Assembly (NCBI GenBank): GCA_910574835.1
Contig: CAJTDE010000028.1
Location: 1-61,521 of the forward strand
From: Clostridia bacterium
Lineage (GTDB): Bacteria > Bacillota > Clostridia > Lachnospirales > Lachnospiraceae
Direction: 5' to 3'
Length of the DNA: 61,521 nucleotides
The notes under the pieces are model-generated. The model was not told the DNA's origin. It made no database searches and saw only the letters and a program-made list of their open reading frames with translations. Shown here one piece after another: positions 41,002 to 49,603 of the stretch; the stretch's first letter is position 1; each line of letters opens with the position of its first letter. Made by a program: the position numbers and the translations under genes.

Positions 41002-42549
41002 TTACCCATCCACATTTCCCGACCGCACATCCGCAAATTCTTTTAATATTTCCTCCGAAGGAGCCTTTGTCGCAAGGCTTACTCCGACAATAAGCGCCAG
41101 ACTGATCACAAAGCCAACTGCCAGAGAATAAAGTCCGGTAGCTGCTCCTAAAGTCTGACCATTCACCAGCGGCAGATAGTCCCACACCAGAACGGTCAGG
41201 GCACCGGAAACAATTCCGGCAACAGCGCCCGGCAGATTGGTGCGCTTCCAATAAAGAGAAAGAATCACCAGCGGTCCGAAAGCCGCTCCAAAACCTGCCC
41301 ATGCATTTGATACCAATCCCATAATACTGCTGTCCGGGTCAAGCGCAATTATATATGCCAGCACAGCTACCGCAAGCACCGTAACACGGCTGATCCCCAG
41401 CACCTTCTTGGAATCCGCCTCAGGATTCAGCACTTGGTGATATAAGTCCTCAGACACGGCAGAGGCCGTAACCAAAAGCTGAGAATCTGCCGTGGACATA
41501 ATCGCTGCCAGAATACCGCAAAGGAACAGACCTCCGACAAAAGGCAATGCCAAATCTTGTGTAAAGACTTTGGTAATCATTTCAATAAATACGTTCTCCG
41601 CAGAGCCTGCACCGTCCATTCCCAGAACTACAGGATAGAGGTAGGCCCGGCCAATCACGCCGAGAGCGCAGGCAAAGGCAAGAGACAAGGTACACCAGAT
41701 AATGGCAATCCAACGCGATTTCCGAATCTCCTTCTCATCCCGCACCGCCATAAAACGCACCAGGATGTGAGGCATTCCGAAATAACCAAAACACCATGCA
41801 AACTGAGAGAAAATCTCCATTCCCGTATAAGCCTTACCGCCGCTGTGCATCAGATTCAAAAAGGATTCCGAACCGCCTGCCACGCCGCTGGTATCCAAAA
41901 GAGAGGTCAAATTGCCGCTCCCCACCAGGAACAGAGCTGCAATCGGAACTGCAAGTATACCTACCAGCATCAACATTCCCTGGATAAAATCCGTGACGCA
42001 GACAGCCATAAATCCCCCCATAAAGGTATACAGCAGGATAACTGCCGCTCCAATCGTCAGCGCAATCCTGTAGTCCAGGCCGAATACCAGATGGAACAGC
42101 TTTCCGCCTGCTGCCAGCGCAGACGCCGTGTAGACCAGGAAAAAGATGACAATTACAACCGAAGATATCATCAGCAGAATCCTCTTTTTGTCATGAAAAC
42201 GATTCTCAAAATATGCCGGCAGGGTCAGGGAATTATTGGCCCGAATCGTATAACGGCGCAGCTTCCCGGAGACAAAGACCCAATTCAGGATAGTTCCCGT
42301 CAAAAGGCCAATGGCAATCCAGGCTTGACCTGTACCATAGGCATAAACCGCTCCCGGAAGCCCCATCAGGAGCCAGCCGCTCATATCGGAAGCCTGAGCC
42401 GACAGAGCCGCCACCCAGCCGCCCAATCCTCTTCCTCCAAGGAAGTAATCCTCTGAGTTATTGGTTTTCTTCATATAGACGGCGCCAATCGCTATCATCA
42501 TTATCATGTACGCCGCAAATGCGGCAATAATCCAAACTGTTGAACTCAT
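41002..42549 (-). CDS. putP: Sodium/proline symporter
   Basis: 515 aa from ATG 42549 (GGAGG 10 nt upstream). SSF-family transporter with about 12-13 membrane segments. The substrate and Na+ region motifs match PutP: SEDYFLGGRGLGGWVAALSAQASDMSGWLLMGLPGAVYAYG, SLTLPAYFENRF, and IMSTADSQLLVTASAVSEDLY in the Na2 site helix. It imports proline with sodium. The gene is monocistronic between the two PTS clusters. A repeated AGTCTA motif upstream suggests a dedicated regulator. Confidence 0.92.
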   Translation of the reverse strand: MSSTVWIIAAFAAYMIMMIAIGAVYMKKTNNSEDYFLGGRGLGGWVAALSAQASDMSGWLLMGLPGAVYAYGTGQAWIAIGLLTGTILNWVFVSGKLRRYTIRANNSLTLPAYFENRFHDKKRILLMISSVVIVIFFLVYTASALAAGGKLFHLVFGLDYRIALTIGAAVILLYTFMGGFMAVCVTDFIQGMLMLVGILAVPIAALFLVGSGNLTSLLDTSGVAGGSESFLNLMHSGGKAYTGMEIFSQFAWCFGYFGMPHILVRFMAVRDEKEIRKSRWIAIIWCTLSLAFACALGVIGRAYLYPVVLGMDGAGSAENVFIEMITKVFTQDLALPFVGGLFLCGILAAIMSTADSQLLVTASAVSEDLYHQVLNPEADSKKVLGISRVTVLAVAVLAYIIALDPDSSIMGLVSNAWAGFGAAFGPLVILSLYWKRTNLPGAVAGIVSGALTVLVWDYLPLVNGQTLGAATGLYSLAVGFVISLALIVGVSLATKAPSEEILKEFADVRSGNVDG

Positions 42550-42627
42550 TGCTAACACTCCTCCATCTTCTTATAGCTCCAATCGCTATGTTCGATTATA
42601 ACAGTACTTTTCAGAATATACCAGAGT

Positions 42628-42655
42628 TAGACTAAAAACTAGACTAAAGTCTATA
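42628..42655. promoter_or_regulatory. Palindromic motif upstream of putP
   Basis: TTAGACTAAAAACTAGACTAAAGTCTA contains the palindrome TAGACTAAAGTCTA plus a third half-site in direct orientation. It lies about 80-105 nt before the putP start, with a TATAAT-like box (near 42595-42601) between them. It is an operator candidate only. Confidence 0.42.
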
Positions 42656-42679
42656 CGTTATTCTTTACAAATGGAAAAA

Positions 42680-42714
42680 TCCCTTGATTTATCAAGAGAT
42701 TTTTATTATACTAT
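42680..42714 (-). terminator. Terminator after PTS cluster 2
   Basis: Minus strand AAAATCtCTTGAT-aa-ATCAAGgGATTTTT, a 12-bp stem with one mismatch and a terminal U-run, 3' of the EIIA gene. Confidence 0.72.
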
Positions 42715-42780
42715 CTATTATATATTCTATTATTACATGGGAGGCGCCAAAAATTTTGTATAATATTTAAAAGATGCCTT

Positions 42781-43188
42781 TTACTCCTCCTCACATTCTA
42801 CGAACCGCCGCTCCATCTGTGCCAGAACATCCGCTATCCCATTTTTTCCTTCTTTCAATAGCCGCTCCGCATCTGCTTCCTCAAGGGCCGCTGTCATTAA
42901 CATAGGAAGATTCATCCCGGATATAAGTGCGGCTCCACACTCCTCCGTCAGCTGCTGCAGGGCCAGATTACAAGGGGTACCTCCCATTACATCGCAAAAC
43001 ACAAGCGGATCTCCATACTGCCGTGCCTCCTTATATGCCTTCCGCAGTCTGTGCGCAAACTCATCCGTATTATCCGAGCTGCCCAGGCATACTGCCGATA
43101 CCTGGGGGCACTCACCGCAAAGCATTTCAAGAGATTCCTTTATCCCTTCCGCAAAACGACCGTGGCTAATTAATACAATTCCTCTCAT
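42781..43188 (-). CDS. PTS mannose-family EIIA component, cluster 2
   Basis: 135 aa EIIA-man domain, RGIVLISHGRFAEGIKESLEMLCGE with phosphorylatable His9, and DVMGGTPCNLALQQL. It accepts phosphate from HPr and hands it to EIIB encoded 17 nt upstream. It is the last gene of the cluster and ends in an acidic tail. Confidence 0.94.
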   Translation of the reverse strand: MRGIVLISHGRFAEGIKESLEMLCGECPQVSAVCLGSSDNTDEFAHRLRKAYKEARQYGDPLVFCDVMGGTPCNLALQQLTEECGAALISGMNLPMLMTAALEEADAERLLKEGKNGIADVLAQMERRFVECEEE

Positions 43189-43205
43189 ATCCTTCTCCCG
43201 GCATG

Positions 43206-43688
43206 TCAGCCCATCAATAAGTCCATAAAGTTCAATTCCGTGTCCGCAGGCACCAATTGAGATGTAAAACGGATTTTCTCACTTAAATCTTGAAAAATCT
43301 TTTCATCTTCCGGTGTAACATTTACAGCCTTCTTTACAAATCTTGTATTCGTTTTTCCGGACATATTTCCTACGTTCACCAAATCCAGCTCCAAGCCTTC
43401 CTCTACAATCTCCTTTAAGGTCTGCGTACCCTTTACCACAATGAATACACGTTCCTTTTCATACTTTCCGCTGTTTATGTTCTCCACCGCCTTCTTCGGC
43501 GAAAGTATGGAAAGCTTAATACCCTGAGGGCAAGCCATTTTTAATGCAATCTTCTGGATTTCCGTCTTGGCCGCCGCCTGGTCTATGACCATAAGCCGAT
43601 CTATCTTTAGATGCCCGGTCCAGGCTGCCGCGATCTGGCCATGAATCAGCCTTTCATCAATACGCACATTCACGATTTCTTTTCTCAT
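43206..43688 (-). CDS. PTS mannose-family EIIB component, cluster 2
   Basis: 160 aa with the phosphorylation site His16 in RIDERLIHGQIAAAW, then KIALKMACPQGIKLSILSPKKAVENINSGKYEKERVFIVVKG. It transfers phosphate to the sugar in the EIIC/EIID channel. Its start abuts the nanE stop (adjacent bases), so the two are coupled. Confidence 0.94.
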   Translation of the reverse strand: MRKEIVNVRIDERLIHGQIAAAWTGHLKIDRLMVIDQAAAKTEIQKIALKMACPQGIKLSILSPKKAVENINSGKYEKERVFIVVKGTQTLKEIVEEGLELDLVNVGNMSGKTNTRFVKKAVNVTPEDEKIFQDLSEKIRFTSQLVPADTELNFMDLLMG

Positions 43689-44390
43689 TTATTTCATCCC
43701 TTTTACAAATTGCTCCGTAATAAAATGCGGCCGGGTAATCGCACTGCCGACTGTTACCGTCCATGCTCCGCAGTCAAATGCCCGTTTCACCTGCTCCGGT
43801 CTGTGGAACCGTCCCTCAACATTGACCGGAAGCTTCACGCTCTTCACCAACTCTTCAATCAATTCGTAATCCGGCTCTGTTGATTTTCTGCTGTAATGGG
43901 TATAGCCCGCAATCGTAGTTGACACAATATCCGCCCCGCCGTCCTCCGCCAAAAGCCCTTCTTCCAGGGTGCTTACCTCACCCATAACAAGTACATCCAG
44001 GCTATCCTTTATCTGCCTTATAAGCTCTGAGATATCCTTTTGGGTACGGCCGCCTCTAAGTGTAGCGTCCACTGCTATAATATCCGCCCCAGCATAATAG
44101 ACTGCCTGCGCGGCCTCCAGTGTAGGCGTTATGATTACATCCCGCATTTTATCGTAATGCTCCGGCATAATCTTATTAATTCCGAATATCGGCAAATCTA
44201 CATGTCTGCGAATCGCACTTACATTTTCCGGCCAGCTTGCGCGGATTGCACTGGCACCGCCCTGCCGGGCGGCAATTGCCAGCTTCACCATAACATCTAC
44301 ACCGTATAATGGTTCATGTGAGAACGCCTGACAAGATACGACAAGTCCTCCTAAAAGATCTTCTATTAATTTTTTCCGCTTCTCCTTCAT
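43689..44390 (-). CDS. nanE: N-acetylmannosamine-6-phosphate 2-epimerase
   Basis: 233 aa TIM-barrel enzyme converting ManNAc-6-P to GlcNAc-6-P. Signatures are LGGLVVSCQAFSHEPLYG, GASAIRASWPENVSAIRRHVDLPIFGINK, GADIIAVDATLRGGR and GGADIVSTTIAGYT. It lies inside PTS cluster 2 between EIID and EIIB genes, so the PTS probably delivers ManNAc-6-P or a related amino-sugar phosphate. No nanA, nagA or nagB lies in the window, so later steps must be encoded elsewhere. Confidence 0.93.
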   Translation of the reverse strand: MKEKRKKLIEDLLGGLVVSCQAFSHEPLYGVDVMVKLAIAARQGGASAIRASWPENVSAIRRHVDLPIFGINKIMPEHYDKMRDVIITPTLEAAQAVYYAGADIIAVDATLRGGRTQKDISELIRQIKDSLDVLVMGEVSTLEEGLLAEDGGADIVSTTIAGYTHYSRKSTEPDYELIEELVKSVKLPVNVEGRFHRPEQVKRAFDCGAWTVTVGSAITRPHFITEQFVKGMK

Positions 44391-44402
44391 AGTCTTTCCC
44401 CT

Positions 44403-45233
44403 TTAAGCAATGATTCCCAGGAATTTGCCCGCCAGGCAAATGACAAATAATCCAATCATTATTTTTCCCATAGAGATCTTCTTCTTATCCATCAGGTACC
44501 AGCAGGCAATCGTAATGAGAAGCGGAAGCGCTCCCGGAAATATTCCATCTAGAATTCCCTGAATATTCATCGTCATCTCGCCGGAAGTATAGGTCCATCC
44601 AATTCCAAAGGAGACATACTGTCCGGTAATACAGCCTACAATTACAAGGCCCAGGATATTTGCAAAACGCACCGCCTTATCCATAATACCACTTTCATAG
44701 ATTGTCTGAACTGCTGTTATTCCCGACTTGTACCCCCATTTATATGTAAGCCAGGTAAACGGAATCATAATCACCAGCCACGCTGCGGCATAAAACAGCG
44801 GTCCTGCAGCACTGCCATTCTCTCCCACCAGCCCAAGACCTATGCTCAAAAGGATTGGTGTCAGAGTTCCGATAAACAGAGAATCGCCTATTCCTGCAAA
44901 TGGTCCCATCAAACTTGTCTTCACACTCTGAATCAATTCATCCGGAACTTCTTTTCCGCAGGCCCGCTCCTCTTCCATACCAAGAGCAATCCCCGTTACC
45001 ATCGCGCCCACCATAGGCTGTGTATTATAGAACTGTGTATGCCGCAGCATCAATGCCTGTTTGTCTTCTATTTTATTATAGAGCTTATCCGCCATTTTCC
45101 CCATTACGCCTGCAAAAGCCGGGGCCTCCATGCGTTCCATATTCTGGCAGGACAGCGCAAACATCATCCAGTATACATAAGACCAAAAAACATCTTTGCG
45201 GGACAGCTTTGATTTTACAGTCGTCTCATTCAT
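44403..45233 (-). CDS. PTS mannose-family EIID component, cluster 2
   Basis: 276 aa. The N-terminal domain is KLSRKDVFWSYVYWMMFALSCQNMERMEAPAFAGVMGKMADKLY, then SLMGPFAGIGDSLFIGTLTPILLSIGLGL. It is paralogous to the EIID of cluster 1 but only moderately similar. It overlaps the EIIC gene by 8 nt and precedes nanE by 12 nt. Confidence 0.94.
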   Translation of the reverse strand: MNETTVKSKLSRKDVFWSYVYWMMFALSCQNMERMEAPAFAGVMGKMADKLYNKIEDKQALMLRHTQFYNTQPMVGAMVTGIALGMEEERACGKEVPDELIQSVKTSLMGPFAGIGDSLFIGTLTPILLSIGLGLVGENGSAAGPLFYAAAWLVIMIPFTWLTYKWGYKSGITAVQTIYESGIMDKAVRFANILGLVIVGCITGQYVSFGIGWTYTSGEMTMNIQGILDGIFPGALPLLITIACWYLMDKKKISMGKIMIGLFVICLAGKFLGIIA

Positions 45234-46011
45234 CCTCTTCTACCTCCATTTCCCCGTTGCCTCTGCCGGACGCTCCATAACGAATATCCAGGAATCCCAA
45301 AAAGCAGGCTGCTATCGTTGCTGCTATAATCGGCATTCCAAGAACCTTGATCATCAAAAAGCCTACTAAAAAATATAACAACTCCATATTTTTCTTTAAA
45401 ACAAACCGAAGCAGCATAGCAAAGCCAACCGCCGGCAGCACCTTGCCAAAGGATACGAACGCATCTCCCAGCCATGTAGGAATCGCCGCAACCAGATTCG
45501 TAATAAACTCCTGTCCAAAATAACAAGCTAAAAAAATAGGTACAAAACGAGCTAAAAATTGTACACTTGACGCGTAAACAGGTACATTCGCCGCCTTTTG
45601 AATCTTCCCCTCCGAAATCCATTGTTCCTGCTTTCTGACCCAGAATACGTTCACTGAGGCAACTACATAAACCAGGGATACTCCCAAAAAGCTTAACGGA
45701 ACAGCCAATCCCAAGGCATACTCCGTATCCGCCCCTGCTACCATAGCAAGCGGTATTCCCATCCACGCTGCAAAATTCAAATCTGCCGGCATAGATAAGC
45801 CTGGTGTTACAAGCCCGATATAAAGTGTCTGCACCGCAGCTCCCATCAAAATACCCGTTTGTATATCCCCCAATATGATTCCTATGATGAAGCCCGAAAC
45901 CAGCGGCCTGCCCATTGTATACCAGCCGCCCAGCTGTCCAAAGACCCAAGGGCTGTAATTTGAAGACAAATATCCAAATAGCGCTATCAGTATCGCCTGA
46001 AATAGATTCAT
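45226..46011 (-). CDS. PTS mannose/sorbose-family EIIC component, cluster 2
   Basis: 261 aa polytopic protein, NLFQAILIALFGYLSSNYSPWVFGQLGGWYTMGRPLVSGFIIGIILGDIQTGILMGAAVQTLYIGLVTPG, the substrate-binding channel of the PTS. The C-terminal end is acidic (GEMEVEEDE). It lies 47 nt after the SIS gene in the same operon. Confidence 0.94.
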   Translation of the reverse strand: MNLFQAILIALFGYLSSNYSPWVFGQLGGWYTMGRPLVSGFIIGIILGDIQTGILMGAAVQTLYIGLVTPGLSMPADLNFAAWMGIPLAMVAGADTEYALGLAVPLSFLGVSLVYVVASVNVFWVRKQEQWISEGKIQKAANVPVYASSVQFLARFVPIFLACYFGQEFITNLVAAIPTWLGDAFVSFGKVLPAVGFAMLLRFVLKKNMELLYFLVGFLMIKVLGMPIIAATIAACFLGFLDIRYGASGRGNGEMEVEEDE

Positions 46012-46058
46012 ATAATCCCTCCTAATGACATTCTATATAGTCTATATACCCCATTTTC

Positions 46059-46763
46059 TCAGATCCGGTAAAGCCTTTCTAAGTACTGCTTCTCCAGCCT
46101 TTCGTTGTATTCCCGGCCTCCGTCAATATTCTGAGACTTGTAAACCGGCGGCTGATATCCGCGGGATACCATTATCTGCGCCGCCCGGTAGGTTACGGCC
46201 TGCATCAGAATGGCTGTGGTGATGGTAGACATTCCGCATACCTTGGTATCCACACCCTCTACATCCAGACAAGAATCTCCTGTGGGAATCTTATTGTCCA
46301 GAACCACATCGGCAACCTCAAACAACCTCAATCCGCTGCTATGCCTGCCGGACAGCCCCCTGGAGGCTTCCAAAGAAGTAACAGCCACTATCTTCGCTCC
46401 CTTTTCCTTACTTCCCAGGGCAATCTCTATAGGCAGGGGATTGCGTCCTGAATTGGAGATAACTACTACTACATCGTTTTCTCTCACATCTACCTTTTTC
46501 ATAAACGCAGCTCCCACTCCCTCCACTACCTCATAGGCGCCTCCTGCCGGCTCCTTAATATTCTTAGTAGGGATAAAACCTCCTGCCCGGTGGGTCAGCT
46601 CCAGCGCTCCCGCATTGGAATGTCCCGCTCCAAATGCCTGAATAATACCTCCGCTGATAATACTTTCCGCAAAGAGCCTTGCCGCAGCCTCAATATTCTC
46701 CTGCTCAGATTCTTTTACTTTTGCAAGCAGGGTTTCCACATAGTTAAATACCTTATTCTCCAC
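46059..46763 (-). CDS. SIS domain protein (UPF0309-like), PTS cluster 2
   Basis: 234 aa from GTG 46763 (AAGGAG 5 nt upstream; a TTG at 46784 has no site). SIS loop AFGAGHSNAGALELTHRAGG and [24 protein letters not shown]. It has the same length as, and clear similarity to, the protein at 37211-37915. It is the first gene of PTS cluster 2, right after the regulated promoter. A sugar-phosphate isomerase or etherase-like role is possible; only phosphosugar binding is supported. Confidence 0.85.
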   Translation of the reverse strand: MENKVFNYVETLLAKVKESEQENIEAAARLFAESIISGGIIQAFGAGHSNAGALELTHRAGGFIPTKNIKEPAGGAYEVVEGVGAAFMKKVDVRENDVVVVISNSGRNPLPIEIALGSKEKGAKIVAVTSLEASRGLSGRHSSGLRLFEVADVVLDNKIPTGDSCLDVEGVDTKVCGMSTITTAILMQAVTYRAAQIMVSRGYQPPVYKSQNIDGGREYNERLEKQYLERLYRI

Positions 46764-46801
46764 TTTTTCTCCTTCCTGTCTCAACTTTTCCGTTTACAAT
46801 A

Positions 46802-46852
46802 AATTCATGAATTTATAATTTATATTATTGATCAATTTTATGAATTTGTCAA
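46802..46852 (-). promoter_or_regulatory. Promoter and operators of PTS cluster 2
   Basis: Minus strand TTGACA (46852-46847), 17-bp spacer, AATAAT (46829-46824). Two palindromes flank the -10 box: ATTGATCAAT (46827-46836) and AATTCATGAATT (46802-46813), which are probable sites for the divergent RpiR regulator. Confidence 0.7.
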
Positions 46853-46956
46853 CCATTATATTGCAAAAAACAAAACAGCTGTAAAAATGAATAAACATTT
46901 CCTCCCAATACACCCTTTCTTTTGCTAAATCAGAAACTTTTTCAAATGCAATCACA

Positions 46957-46985
46957 TTGATTCCTGCAAATTTCTATGTTACAAT
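46957..46985 (+). promoter_or_regulatory. Promoter of the divergent RpiR gene
   Basis: TTGATT (46957-46962), 17-bp spacer, TACAAT (46980-46985), about 90 nt before ATG 47075. The 311-bp gap 46764-47074 contains this and the opposing promoter and no gene. Confidence 0.68.
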
Positions 46986-47074
46986 AATTACCAAATGAAC
47001 CATTTTCCAGCTTTTTATAGGAATTTTATAGAATTATTGAGTCAAAATATTTTAACTATTTAAGGAGATTTCTC

Positions 47075-47905
47075 ATGTACAACGCAAGACTGCGCGCCGT
47101 TTCTGACAAGCTTACAAAAGCAGAAAAGAAAATTGCGGATTATTTAGAAGACTCTTCCAAGGAAGGAAGAATTATGACATCTTATGAACTGGCCGAACAG
47201 TTAAATATCGGCCAGTCTACCATTATTCGTTTTTCAAAAAAATTGGGGTATCACAGCTTTCGGGAGCTTCAGGTAGATTTGGTACACTCCCCTGCCTCTG
47301 CCGCCTCCATAGAAGATATTGCCGTGAATGAATCTACCAAGGCAACCAATTTTAAAATCACAAAGCAATATCAGGAGATCATTGATCTGACCTACGCACA
47401 AAACAGCGACGCTGTTATTGAAGAAACCATTCAGCGCATTAAAGAAGCACGCCGCATCCTCATCCACGGCATCGGAAATTCGAATCTATTTGCCAAGTAT
47501 TTTGCCACTCAGCTTACTACGATTGGTGTAGTGGCTTCCAGCAGCAGCAATAATCACGCCATTTACTCCACAATCGCCTGTTATACATCGAAGGATTTGG
47601 TGATCCTTATATCTGAGTCCGGGGAAACGCCTGAGATTCTTCAGGCAGCCAAAATCGCCCAAGCCTATCACGTCCCTGTGATATCTATGACCAGAGCCGT
47701 AAAAAATAAGCTCTATGATTATTCCGATATTATTCTGCGCACCGTGAACCGCATGAGCCAAACGCGCCTGGAAACCATGACCATGCGCTGTTCCCAGCTC
47801 TGCCTGATTGATATGATTTATCTGAATCTTTTTAAGACAGATTATGAACATTATCTGGATGTATTGGACAATTCAAGAATTATCTGCTCCACAAAGGACA
47901 AATAG
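47075..47905 (+). CDS. RpiR-family transcriptional regulator (PTS cluster 2)
   Basis: 276 aa. HTH_6 domain, residues 1-75 (YNARLRAVSDKLTKAEKKIADYLEDSS ... YELAEQLNIGQSTIIRFSKKLGYHSFRELQ), and SIS domain about 110-240 (ARRILIHGIGNSNLFAKYFATQLTTIG, LVILISESGETPEILQAAKIA). It is transcribed divergently from the SIS-EIIC-EIID-nanE-EIIB-EIIA operon and probably controls it through palindromes at 46802-46836, with ManNAc-6-P or GlcNAc-6-P as likely effector. AAGGAG precedes ATG 47075. Confidence 0.87.
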   Translation: MYNARLRAVSDKLTKAEKKIADYLEDSSKEGRIMTSYELAEQLNIGQSTIIRFSKKLGYHSFRELQVDLVHSPASAASIEDIAVNESTKATNFKITKQYQEIIDLTYAQNSDAVIEETIQRIKEARRILIHGIGNSNLFAKYFATQLTTIGVVASSSSNNHAIYSTIACYTSKDLVILISESGETPEILQAAKIAQAYHVPVISMTRAVKNKLYDYSDIILRTVNRMSQTRLETMTMRCSQLCLIDMIYLNLFKTDYEHYLDVLDNSRIICSTKDK

Positions 47906-47907
47906 AC

Positions 47908-48510
47908 TCAATCCTCCGATTTCCCTTTTTGTCGGATCTTATCCAGCAGCATCGGCATCACACGGGCGCCGTAAGCCTTTAAAGCGTATTCCCCATTGCA
48001 AATGCACCAATCATAAAGCAACGCCCGCTCACAGAGAGCATAAAGCTTTGTAATCTCATAGGAGGACATATCGGAGGTCAGCTCACCTTTTTTCTGCCCT
48101 TCCGAGACAATCTCATTGAGCAGCCGGTAGTACAGGCGATTTTGATCCAGCAGATGCTTCTCTCCTCTTGTAATCAGCTGAGAGGAGTATAGAGAGGCAA
48201 GCAATTCTCTGGACACGCTGGTTTCAATCATGCCAAACAATTCCTGGTTCAGATAAATCAGCTTATCAAAACTGTCCGTCTCCGGTTCAAGCTGCGGCAG
48301 AAGTTCTTCGTACTTATCGTCAAAGAGATAGGACAGAGAGCTTAACAGGGCGTCCTTTCCGTCAAAGTAGTGATAAAAGGTCCCCTTAGAAGTCCCCGCC
48401 TCCCGGATAATCTCATCCACAGTGGTGTCATCATAGCCCTGCCTGTAGAACAGCTTCCAGGCTGCCGTTACAATCTTCTTTTTTGTCAGCTGTTTTTTTT
48501 GCTTCGCCAT
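47908..48510 (-). CDS. TetR/AcrR-family regulator
   Basis: 200 aa from ATG 48510 (GGAGG 5 nt upstream). The N-terminal HTH is clear: LTKKKIVTAAWKLFYRQGYDDTTVDEIIREAGTSKGTFYHYFDGKDALLSSLSYLFDDKYEELL. The C-terminal ligand domain is helical. It is divergent from the methyltransferase gene and may control it. The stop lies 2 nt past the RpiR stop (convergent). Confidence 0.88.
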   Translation of the reverse strand: MAKQKKQLTKKKIVTAAWKLFYRQGYDDTTVDEIIREAGTSKGTFYHYFDGKDALLSSLSYLFDDKYEELLPQLEPETDSFDKLIYLNQELFGMIETSVSRELLASLYSSQLITRGEKHLLDQNRLYYRLLNEIVSEGQKKGELTSDMSSYEITKLYALCERALLYDWCICNGEYALKAYGARVMPMLLDKIRQKGKSED

Positions 48511-48523
48511 TGCCGCCTCCGTC

Positions 48524-48552
48524 TTGACGCTTTCTCTTGTTCCTAGTATAAT
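48524..48552 (+). promoter_or_regulatory. Promoter of the methyltransferase gene
   Basis: TTGACG (48524-48529), 17-bp spacer, TATAAT (48547-48552), in the gap between tetR and the methyltransferase. The -35 box lies close to the tetR start, so TetR binding could affect both. Confidence 0.78.
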
Positions 48553-48619
48553 ATGGGAGTTTACTGATTGCAACAACATTACATCGCATGATTTGACGAG
48601 CGTCAGAGAGGTATATGAT

Positions 48620-49495
48620 ATGTGGATAGCTGATAATTGGAAGGATTATAAAATTCTGGATACATCCGGAAGAGAAAAACTAGAGCAATGGGGCAACTAT
48701 CTGTTAGTTCGGCCCGATCCCCAGGTTATCTGGAATACCCCGCGCTCTCATAAGGGCTGGAAGCAAAAGAACGGCCATTACCACAGAAGTAAAAAGGGCG
48801 GCGGCGAATGGGAGTTTTTCAATCTGCCCCAGCAATGGAGCATCCAATATAAGCCGGATACACCCGAATCCCTTACCTTCCAATTAAAGCCTTTCAGCTT
48901 CAAGCACACAGGCTTGTTTCCGGAACAGGCTGCTAACTGGGACTGGTTTAGCACAAAGATACGTTCCGCCGGACGCCCTGTCAAAGTCCTGAACCTCTTT
49001 GCATACACAGGAGGCGCTACCTTAGCCGCTGCAAAAGCCGGCGCGTCCGTCACACACGTAGACGCCTCTAAAGGCATGGTAGGCTGGGCCAAGGAAAACG
49101 CCCGCTCCTCCGGATTGGAAGCTGCTCCTATTCGTTGGATTGTGGACGATTGTGTAAAGTTTGCGGAACGCGAAATCCGGCGTCAAAACCGCTATGATGC
49201 AATTATAATGGACCCTCCTTCCTATGGGCGGGGACCCAAGGGGGAGATCTGGAAGATAGAAGACGCTATCTTCCCCCTGATTCAGCTATGCAGCCAGCTT
49301 TTAAGCAGTAAGCCTTTGTTCTTTCTTGTCAACTCTTATACAACAGGGTTAGCCCCTGCCGTGCTGACTTACATGCTGGCTACTGCCTTAAAACAATTCA
49401 GGGGAACTGTGGATTCTCAGGAAATCGGCCTTCCGGTAACATCTTCCGGACTGATTCTTCCGTGCGGCGCCAGCGGACGATGGGAGACAACATAG
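48620..49495 (+). CDS. Class I SAM-dependent methyltransferase, RlmI/RlmK-like
   Basis: 291 aa from ATG 48620 (GAGAGG 9 nt upstream). SAM-binding motif I is VKVLNLFAYTGGATLAAAKAGA, followed by VTHVDASKGMVGWAKENARSSGL. The catalytic-region motif YDAIIMDPPSYGRGPKGEIWKIED matches the COG1092 rRNA (cytosine-C5) methyltransferases. The N-terminal PUA domain of RlmI is missing and replaced by a short alpha/beta region (NYLLVRPDPQVIW). rRNA is the likely substrate, by family only. Confidence 0.8.
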   Translation: MWIADNWKDYKILDTSGREKLEQWGNYLLVRPDPQVIWNTPRSHKGWKQKNGHYHRSKKGGGEWEFFNLPQQWSIQYKPDTPESLTFQLKPFSFKHTGLFPEQAANWDWFSTKIRSAGRPVKVLNLFAYTGGATLAAAKAGASVTHVDASKGMVGWAKENARSSGLEAAPIRWIVDDCVKFAEREIRRQNRYDAIIMDPPSYGRGPKGEIWKIEDAIFPLIQLCSQLLSSKPLFFLVNSYTTGLAPAVLTYMLATALKQFRGTVDSQEIGLPVTSSGLILPCGASGRWETT

Positions 49496-49553
49496 ATTTC
49501 TTATACTTTTTCCCTCAGTGTGCCAGAGGCCGCCAAGGATATTAATATTAAAA

Positions 49554-49600
49554 AACGGTGTCAGGAAACGTCCGCCTTCCTCACACCGCTTTCTTTTTAT
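49554..49600. terminator. Bidirectional terminator
   Basis: CGGTGTCAGGAAACG pairs with CCTTCCTCACACCG around a short loop, followed on the + strand by TTTCTTTTT and preceded by AAAAA. It serves the methyltransferase gene and the convergent small membrane protein gene. Confidence 0.8.
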
Positions 49601-49603
49601 TCT

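Noticed and set aside
41557-42456. 299-codon + strand frame opposite putP
   Set aside because: It is antisense to a well-supported symporter, its translation shows no domain, and no ribosome site precedes it.
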